From the NCBI RefSeq assembly GCF_042434745.1, contig NZ_JBHLSS010000107.1: a stretch of 30,172 bases of DNA, one strand, 5' to 3'. This document shows positions 24,912 to 30,172 of the stretch, piece after piece (the stretch's first letter is position 1; each line of letters begins with the position of its first letter). The notes beneath the pieces were generated by a model. That model was given only the letters and a program-made list of their open reading frames with translations. It made no database searches and was not told the origin of the DNA. A program made the position numbers and the translations under genes. Source of the DNA: Azotobacter paspali. Lineage in GTDB: Bacteria > Pseudomonadota > Gammaproteobacteria > Pseudomonadales > Pseudomonadaceae.

Positions 24912-25235
24912 AGGTTCAACCTGCAAGTTGAGTGGTTGGATTTCCGCATCCGGCCTACGCCGTGACTCCATCCTTATCCAGGCGGATCGGAATGAAGTAG
25001 GAACTCGTGCTGCCACGCGCAGCGACAACCGGATTTATGAAAAGCCCGGAGATTCTAGAAGTCGTTGGAAGGACAAAAAACTAGGCATTCCAAAAAGTAT
25101 CGTTACTTTATTCGCAACAATATATTGAGGATTTTCTTACAATCGTTGGAATTTTTGTCGGGAATGTCTGTTTTACATCAAGCCTTCCGCCTCGGCCAAA
25201 ATAGGCCGGGGCGGTATTGAGCGAACGGAATTCGT
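24912..25235. other. 324-bp AT-rich gap between two lipoprotein genes
   Basis: No supported gene. It holds the upstream region of the 66-residue lipoprotein gene, an AT-rich block (about 25060-25160) with a perfect CAATATATTG palindrome, and a GC-rich hairpin at 25187-25214 after the I78 inhibitor gene. No -35/-10 pair is clear enough to call. Confidence 0.45.
25187..25214 (-). terminator. GC-rich hairpin after the I78 inhibitor gene
   Basis: CCGCCTCGGCC (25187-25197) pairs with GGCCGGGGCGG (25204-25214) over 11 bp (one T-G pair) with a 6-nt loop, 21 bp past the stop at 25236. No T-run follows directly. Confidence 0.45.
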
Positions 25236-25538
25236 CTAGCCGCAATGGACCTGTCTGATCACCAGGTGCTCGTCGACGTCCAGATTCAGACGCTTGGAAT
25301 CGTAGTCCAGCGTTACGCTGTCCTGAGGACCGGTCACCCGCGCCCGCAGTGCTCCAGCACGACGCCGGGCCTCTTCGAGCAGGGCGGGGCTGGCGGTCTG
25401 GCCGACCAGATCCTGCACCGCGCTGTCGCTGCATCCCTGGCTGGAGACCGCAGGAACAGGTTCGGACTTGCCGGCGGAACTGCAACCGGTCAACAGCATT
25501 GCAAAGAGGAGGCTGAGGGGGACGTATCTCGAAATCAT
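25236..25538 (-). CDS. I78-family protease inhibitor lipoprotein
   Basis: 100 residues. A lipoprotein signal peptide with lipobox LLTGC gives Cys19. The mature part matches the I78 (elastase inhibitor-like) layout: GCSDSAVQDLVGQTAS, a helix (LLEEARRRAGALRARV), then VTLDYDSKRLNLDVDEHLVI and a C-terminal RQVHCG, with the two Cys likely forming a disulfide. Such proteins inhibit serine proteases from a periplasmic or membrane position. AGGAG sits 7 nt before the ATG. It follows the RND pump genes on the same strand by 107 bp, but no functional link is evident. Confidence 0.82.
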   Translation of the reverse strand: MISRYVPLSLLFAMLLTGCSSAGKSEPVPAVSSQGCSDSAVQDLVGQTASPALLEEARRRAGALRARVTGPQDSVTLDYDSKRLNLDVDEHLVIRQVHCG

Positions 25539-25645
25539 GTCTGCTCCTAAAGTAATGCAAGCCCGACAACCATATCATCCTTGAGGCTGCTGCCCCGGCC
25601 GCTGGCGATGGATGTCTTTCGTCGATAGCCGAAACCACGCAGGGC

Positions 25646-28600
25646 TCATAGCATCTCACCACGGTCGGCAGCCTCGGGGCGACGATCCCCGAACAGGGAT
25701 GACACCAATACGTAGAATAGCGGCACCCAGAAGATCGCCAGCACCGTGGCGGTGAGCATGCCGCCGATCACCCCCGTACCGATGGCATGCTGGCTGCCGG
25801 CACCGGCACCGCTGGAGATGGCCAGCGGCACGACACCGAGGATGAATGCCAGAGAAGTCATGATGATCGGCCGCAGGCGCATGCGGCAGGCCTCCACTGC
25901 TGCCTCCGGGAGCGCCATGCCCTGCTCGTGCAGGTCCTTGGCGAACTCGACGATGAGGATCGCATTCTTCGCCGACAAGCCGACAGTGGTGAGCAGGCCC
26001 ACCTGGAAGTAAACATCATTGGAGAGTCCGCGCAGGCTGGTGAAGCAAAGCGCGCCTACGACTCCTAGCGGCACGACCAGCATCACCGAGAAAGGAATCG
26101 ACCAGCTTTCGTAGAGGGCCGCCAGGCAAAGGAAGACCACCAATAGCGAGAGTGCGTAGAGCACCGGCGCCTGGGATCCGGAAAGACGCTCTTCGTAAGA
26201 CAGGCCGGTCCAAGCGTAACCGATACCCGGCGGCAATTCCTCGGCGATCCGCTCCACCTCGGCCATAGCCTCCCCGGAGCTGTAACCGGGTGCCGGCTCG
26301 CCGAGAATCTCCATCGCCGAGACGCCATTGTAACGGGCCAGTTTCGGCGGACCGTAGGTCCACTCGCCACTGGCGAAGGCACTGAAGGGCACCATGGTGC
26401 CAACCGCATTGCGCACGAACCACTTGCCGAGATCTTCGGGAGTCATGCGTGCCTTCGGCTCGCCCTGCAGATAGACCTTCTTCACCCGTCCCCGATCGAT
26501 GAAATCGTTGACGTAACTAGCCCCCCAGGCGATGGAGATACTGCTGTTGATGTCCGCCAGGGGGACACCATAGGCACGGGCCAGTTCATCATCGATCAAC
26601 AGGCGATACTGCGGCTCGTCGCGCAGACCATTGGCACGTACTCGGCTGAGCACGGGACTCTTTGCAGCACGGGCGAGAAACTGGTCGCGGGCTGCGCTCA
26701 ACGCTTCGTGGCCGACGCCGGCGCGGTCCTGCAAAAAGACATCGAAGCCACTGGCGTTGCCCAACTCCATCACCGCCGGTGGGGCATAAGCGAAGGCCAA
26801 GGCGTCGCGGAACCCGGCAAAGCGCTGCTGAGCACGCTGGGCGAGGGCAAACACATTATCTTCTTCACTGGCCCGCTCGGCCCAAGGTTTCAATGAGATG
26901 AATGCCAAGCCGGAACTCTGCCCCCGGCCTGCAAAATTGAAGCCGGTGACGGTGAAAACCGAGTTGACCAGATGGCCCTCCTCCGTTAACAGGTAATTGC
27001 GCATTTCGTCCACCACCAGTTGGGTTCGCTCAGCGCTGGACCCCGAGGGGGTCTGCACTTGCGCGTAGAGCACGCCTTGATCCTCGTCGGGCAGGAAAGC
27101 GGTCGGTATACGGCTGAACAACCAAACCATGAGCACAACTATTGCAAAGTAGAGCAACAGATAAGGTAGTTTGCGGCCGAGCACCTGCCTGACACCACGC
27201 TCGTAACCTCGGACACTGCGCTCGAAGCTGCGGTTGAACCAGCCGAAGAAACCACGCCTCCGGTGATGCTCGCCTCTGCTCACGGGCTTGAGCAGAGTCG
27301 CACAGAGCGCCGGGGTAAAGATCAGCGCGACCAGTACCGATAGCGCCATGGCAGCGACGATGGTGATGGAGAACTGTCGATAGATTACCCCGGTCGAGCC
27401 ACCGAAAAAGGCCATGGGTACGAACACTGCGGACAGCACCAAGGCAATGCCGACCAAGGCACCCTGGATCTGTCCCATCGACTTACGTGTGGCCTCCCGC
27501 GGTGGCAAGCCATCCTCGACCATGACCCGCTCGACGTTCTCGACTACTACGATGGCGTCGTCGACCAGCAGACCAATGGCCAGCACCATGGCGAACATAG
27601 TCAAGGTATTGATGGTGAAACCGAATGCGGCGAGCACACCGAAAGTGCCGAGCAGCACCACCGGGACCGCCAGGGTCGGAATCAGCGTGGCCCGGACGTT
27701 CTGCAGAAACAGGTACATCACCAGAAAGACCAGGACGATCGCCTCGCCGAGGGTTTTCACCACCTCCTCGATGGAGGCCGAAATCACCGGTGTAGTGTCA
27801 TAGGGGTAGACGACTTTCACCCCCGGGGGGAAAAAAGGCTCCAGTTCGGCGAGGGTATCCCGCACCGCCTGGGCCGTTTCCAGTGCGTTGGCACCGGTCG
27901 CGAGCCTAATCGCTATTCCTGCGGCGGGTTGCCCATTGTAGGTCGAAGTGATGCTGTAATTCTCACCACCCAGCCCCACCTCGGCGACATCGCCCAGGCG
28001 CACCTGCGAGCCGTCGCCATTGACTTTAAGCAAGATGTTGCGAAACTGCTCGGCCGTCTGCAGGCGGGTCTTGCCGATGATCGTGGCACTGAGTTGCTGG
28101 CCAGGTACGGCCGGAAGACCACCGAACTGGCCGGAGGAAACCTGGACATTCTGGCTCTCGATTGCGTTGCGCACATCCACCGGAGTCAACTGGAAGTTGT
28201 TCAGGCGGACCGGGTCCAGCCAGATGCGCATGGCATATTGCGAGCCGAAGACCTGGAAATCACCCACGCCCTTGGCCCGGGAAAGGGGATCCTGAATATT
28301 GGAAACGATATAGTTAGCCAGATCGTTGCGGTCCATACTGCCATCTTCGGAAACGAAGCCAACGATCAAGAGAAAATTTCGCACCGACTTAGTCACTCGG
28401 ATACCCTGCTGCTGAACCTCCTGTGGCAACAGCGGGGTGGCCAGTTGCAATTTGTTCTGAACCTGAACCTGGGCAATGTCCGCATCGGTACCGGGTTCGA
28501 AGGTGGCAGTGATGGTCATGTTGCCATCCGAATTGCTGTCCGAAGTGATGTAGCGCAGGTTGTCGATACCGTTGAGCTGCTGCTCGATCACTTGCACTAC

Positions 28601-28780
28601 CGTATCCTGAACGGTCTGTGCCGAAGCGCCCGGATAGGTCACGGAAATGCTTACCGCCGGCGGAGCGATACTTGGATATTGATTGATTGGCAACCCAAGA
28701 ATGGATAGCCCACCAGCTAACATGATCACCAAGGCAATCACCCAGGCAAAGATAGGGCGATCGATAAAAAATCCGGACAT
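25646..28780 (-). CDS. RND multidrug efflux transporter, AcrB/MexB (HAE1) type
   Basis: 1044 residues from the ATG at 28780, which has AAGGGA upstream and gives the universal HAE1 start MSGFFIDRPIFAWVIA; a longer frame to 28849 overlaps the fusion-protein gene and is rejected. Twelve membrane helices and two large periplasmic loops are expected. The proton-relay Asp pair is in GLLVDDAIVVVENVER and the Lys in SAKNAILIVEFAKDL. PINQYPSIAPP at the N-terminal side is the usual pore-domain entry. It exports drugs, detergents or lipophilic compounds using the proton gradient. Closest by eye to MexB/TtgB. Second gene after the fusion protein (25 bp gap); no OprM-type channel gene follows. Confidence 0.95.
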   Translation of the reverse strand: MSGFFIDRPIFAWVIALVIMLAGGLSILGLPINQYPSIAPPAVSISVTYPGASAQTVQDTVVQVIEQQLNGIDNLRYITSDSNSDGNMTITATFEPGTDADIAQVQVQNKLQLATPLLPQEVQQQGIRVTKSVRNFLLIVGFVSEDGSMDRNDLANYIVSNIQDPLSRAKGVGDFQVFGSQYAMRIWLDPVRLNNFQLTPVDVRNAIESQNVQVSSGQFGGLPAVPGQQLSATIIGKTRLQTAEQFRNILLKVNGDGSQVRLGDVAEVGLGGENYSITSTYNGQPAAGIAIRLATGANALETAQAVRDTLAELEPFFPPGVKVVYPYDTTPVISASIEEVVKTLGEAIVLVFLVMYLFLQNVRATLIPTLAVPVVLLGTFGVLAAFGFTINTLTMFAMVLAIGLLVDDAIVVVENVERVMVEDGLPPREATRKSMGQIQGALVGIALVLSAVFVPMAFFGGSTGVIYRQFSITIVAAMALSVLVALIFTPALCATLLKPVSRGEHHRRRGFFGWFNRSFERSVRGYERGVRQVLGRKLPYLLLYFAIVVLMVWLFSRIPTAFLPDEDQGVLYAQVQTPSGSSAERTQLVVDEMRNYLLTEEGHLVNSVFTVTGFNFAGRGQSSGLAFISLKPWAERASEEDNVFALAQRAQQRFAGFRDALAFAYAPPAVMELGNASGFDVFLQDRAGVGHEALSAARDQFLARAAKSPVLSRVRANGLRDEPQYRLLIDDELARAYGVPLADINSSISIAWGASYVNDFIDRGRVKKVYLQGEPKARMTPEDLGKWFVRNAVGTMVPFSAFASGEWTYGPPKLARYNGVSAMEILGEPAPGYSSGEAMAEVERIAEELPPGIGYAWTGLSYEERLSGSQAPVLYALSLLVVFLCLAALYESWSIPFSVMLVVPLGVVGALCFTSLRGLSNDVYFQVGLLTTVGLSAKNAILIVEFAKDLHEQGMALPEAAVEACRMRLRPIIMTSLAFILGVVPLAISSGAGAGSQHAIGTGVIGGMLTATVLAIFWVPLFYVLVSSLFGDRRPEAADRGEML

Positions 28781-28805
28781 CGTGCTATCCCTTAGCGCAA
28801 GCCTT

Positions 28806-29939
28806 CTAGCCTGAAGGTTGCGTGGACGTCTCAGAGTTCTGCCTGACATTGCCGGCTGGCACTGCCTTTACCTCGACTCCCGGCTGAATGAACTGTAGCC
28901 CTTCAGTGATCAGCCGGTCGCCCGGTAGAAGTCCTTCGTTCACCAGCCAGCGATTACCGACGGCACGCTCTGCCTTGAGCGTCCGTAGCTCGACTTTGTT
29001 CTCTTTATTGACCACCATGGCGATGGCTTCACCTTTGGTATTGCGTGTCACGCCCTGCTGTGGCGCAAGAATTGCCTGGCTCTTCATCCCACGGAATAGG
29101 CGAGCATGCACGAACATCCCCGGCAGCAGTTCCCGGTCGGGATTCGGAAACACAGCCCGCAAGGTTACCGAACCGGTACTCTCGTCGACGGCAACTTCGG
29201 AAAACTCCAGCCGTCCCTCATGGATATATTCGCTGCCATCTTCCAACATCAGCCTTACCTTGGCCGTATTCTCTCCCGTTCTTTCCAGGCGACCGCTGGC
29301 TAGATCACGGCGTAACGCCAGCAATTCACGCGCCGGCTGAATGACATCCACGTAGATAGGGTCGAGTTGATGAATGGTTGCCATTACCTGAGCTTGGCCA
29401 TTGCTAACCAGTGCACCTTCGGTTATGGCAGAGCGCCCGATACGACCAGAGATAGGCGCTAATACTCTGGTATAGCGAAGATCTATACGAGCCTTGTCTA
29501 AACCAGCTTTGGCCTGCAGATAGGCGGCTCGAGCCTCCTCATAAGCCTGTTGGCTCACAGCGCGACTCTCGATCAGTACGGCATAGCGTTCTGCAAGCGA
29601 TCTGGTGGAGGCCAAACTAGCCTCTGCCTCTTTCAAGGCAGCCTCGTATACCGAGGCATCGATTTGATAAAGCTGCTGCCCACCTCTCACTTCGGTGCCT
29701 TCGATAAACAAGCGCTTCTGGATGATGCCGTCGACTTGAGGACGCACCTCCGCAACCCGGTAGGCAGCCGTACGGCCTGGTAACTCATGGGTCAGTACAT
29801 AGGGTTGCGGCTCAAGCGTGACAACGCCCACCTCAAGCACCTGGTGCGGTGCTGGCGACTCCCGCTTGCAGCCGTTCGACAGCAGCGCCCCCAAAATAAT
29901 GGCAGCCACTGCAGTAACAGGGGCTCGCCTCTTTGGCAT
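28806..29939 (-). CDS. RND efflux periplasmic adaptor (membrane fusion protein), MexA/TtgA type lipoprotein
   Basis: 377 residues from the ATG at 29939 (GAGG 8 nt upstream; the 65-codon upstream frame is unconserved). The signal ends in a slightly atypical lipobox (LLSNGC, Cys24), so it is probably lipid-anchored in the periplasm. Family landmarks: VEVRPQVDGIIQKRLF lipoyl half, a coiled-coil alpha-hairpin (about 95-160, YEAALKEAEASLAS to YLQAKAGLDKARIDL), LRYTRVLAPISGRIG second lipoyl half, and DPIYVDV beta-barrel. It bridges the RND pump and an outer-membrane channel. First gene of the operon; any regulator must lie beyond the right edge or elsewhere. Confidence 0.94.
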   Translation of the reverse strand: MPKRRAPVTAVAAIILGALLSNGCKRESPAPHQVLEVGVVTLEPQPYVLTHELPGRTAAYRVAEVRPQVDGIIQKRLFIEGTEVRGGQQLYQIDASVYEAALKEAEASLASTRSLAERYAVLIESRAVSQQAYEEARAAYLQAKAGLDKARIDLRYTRVLAPISGRIGRSAITEGALVSNGQAQVMATIHQLDPIYVDVIQPARELLALRRDLASGRLERTGENTAKVRLMLEDGSEYIHEGRLEFSEVAVDESTGSVTLRAVFPNPDRELLPGMFVHARLFRGMKSQAILAPQQGVTRNTKGEAIAMVVNKENKVELRTLKAERAVGNRWLVNEGLLPGDRLITEGLQFIQPGVEVKAVPAGNVRQNSETSTQPSG

Positions 29940-30132
29940 TGGAGAAACCTCGCGCGTGGTGATCCCGACAGGTCTTGCCGACATACAAGCATAGATGCCA
30001 CGAGGGAAGAGCACTGAACGGAACAGCGGCGCGCCGGGAGGGAAACGGCTGGGGCGCCACCCGACGGGCCTGCGGAGAGAGGCGCCCTTGGCGGGGCCGG
30101 CCTGCCGAGGCGGGAGTGCGCCCGGGGCGAGC

Positions 30133-30167
30133 AAAAACCCCCGGGCCGATGAGACGGTCCGGGGGTT
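30133..30167 (-). terminator. Intrinsic terminator of a minus-strand gene lying right of the window
   Basis: AACCCCCGG (30136-30144) pairs with CCGGGGGTT (30159-30167), a 9-bp stem. Read on the minus strand it is followed by T5 (complement of 30133-30137). It insulates the efflux operon from an unseen upstream gene transcribed in the same direction. Confidence 0.85.
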
Positions 30168-30172
30168 CGCAA

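Noticed and set aside
25108..25662. 184-codon minus-strand open frame around the I78 inhibitor
   Set aside because: Overlaps the inhibitor gene in another frame; the inhibitor frame has a lipoprotein signal and good Shine-Dalgarno, this one has neither.

Overview
The window looks like chromosomal DNA of a GC-rich gammaproteobacterium of the Pseudomonas/Azotobacter group. This rests on gene content and order: divergent trpI / trpBA, two-subunit pyruvate carboxylase pycA-pycB with a divergent LysR gene, a HexR-type regulator divergent from zwf, and engB / cytochrome c4 / dsbA / EEP phosphatase / ampDh2. From memory of Pseudomonas genomes, several of these groups lie near the replication origin. 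No tRNA, rRNA or CRISPR array was seen. Domain and family names are from reading motifs, not from a database search.

Layout. 1-768: 3' part of an IS200/IS605-type tnpB that abuts the last third of a TauE/SafE-family gene, so an insertion appears to have cut that gene. 910-2153 (-): cbpA and cbpM, a DnaJ-like co-chaperone and its modulator, with overlapping stop/start. 2362-2568 (+): a small membrane protein with a strong promoter and Shine-Dalgarno. 2746-4965: two divergent glycosyltransferase-like genes, the second visibly AT-rich, separated by 444 bp without an intact gene. 5093-8150: trpA and trpB (-) and their LysR activator trpI (+). 8412-9737 (+): dodecin and a luciferase-like monooxygenase. 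9794-14229: pycB and pycA (-) and pycR (+), then a small gene convergent with and overlapping the pycR end. 14500-16911: hexR-like regulator (-) and zwf (+) around a clear HexR-type operator. 16926-21170: engB (-), cytochrome c4, dsbA, an EEP-family phosphatase and the lipoprotein amidase ampDh2 (+). 21205-21759 (-): a Tll0287/DUF3365-type haem-domain gene broken by an in-frame amber codon and with a damaged CxxCH. 21906-23828 (+): two YeeE/YedE half-transporters and a persulfide-dioxygenase-like metallo-hydrolase, behind a promoter overlapped by a palindrome. 23958-25538 (-): pagL and two small lipoproteins, one an I78-type protease inhibitor. 25646-29939 (-): an RND multidrug pump and its membrane fusion protein, with no outer-membrane channel gene beside them. 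A terminator at the right edge ends a minus-strand gene lying outside the window.

Working together: pyruvate carboxylase (oxaloacetate supply) and the HexR/zwf pair (Entner-Doudoroff/pentose phosphate entry) form a central-carbon block, with each regulator divergent from its target. The trp genes form a classical activator-controlled pair. The YeeE/PmpB/hydrolase genes form a likely sulfur-handling operon. The right-hand third is dominated by envelope functions (disulfide formation, peptidoglycan amidase, lipid A deacylase, lipoproteins, RND efflux). I see no convincing wholly new multi-gene system. The most unusual items are the tnpB insertion with its 3' hairpin, the doubly damaged haem-domain gene, the palindrome-controlled sulfur operon and the unexplained leader between engB and cytochrome c4.
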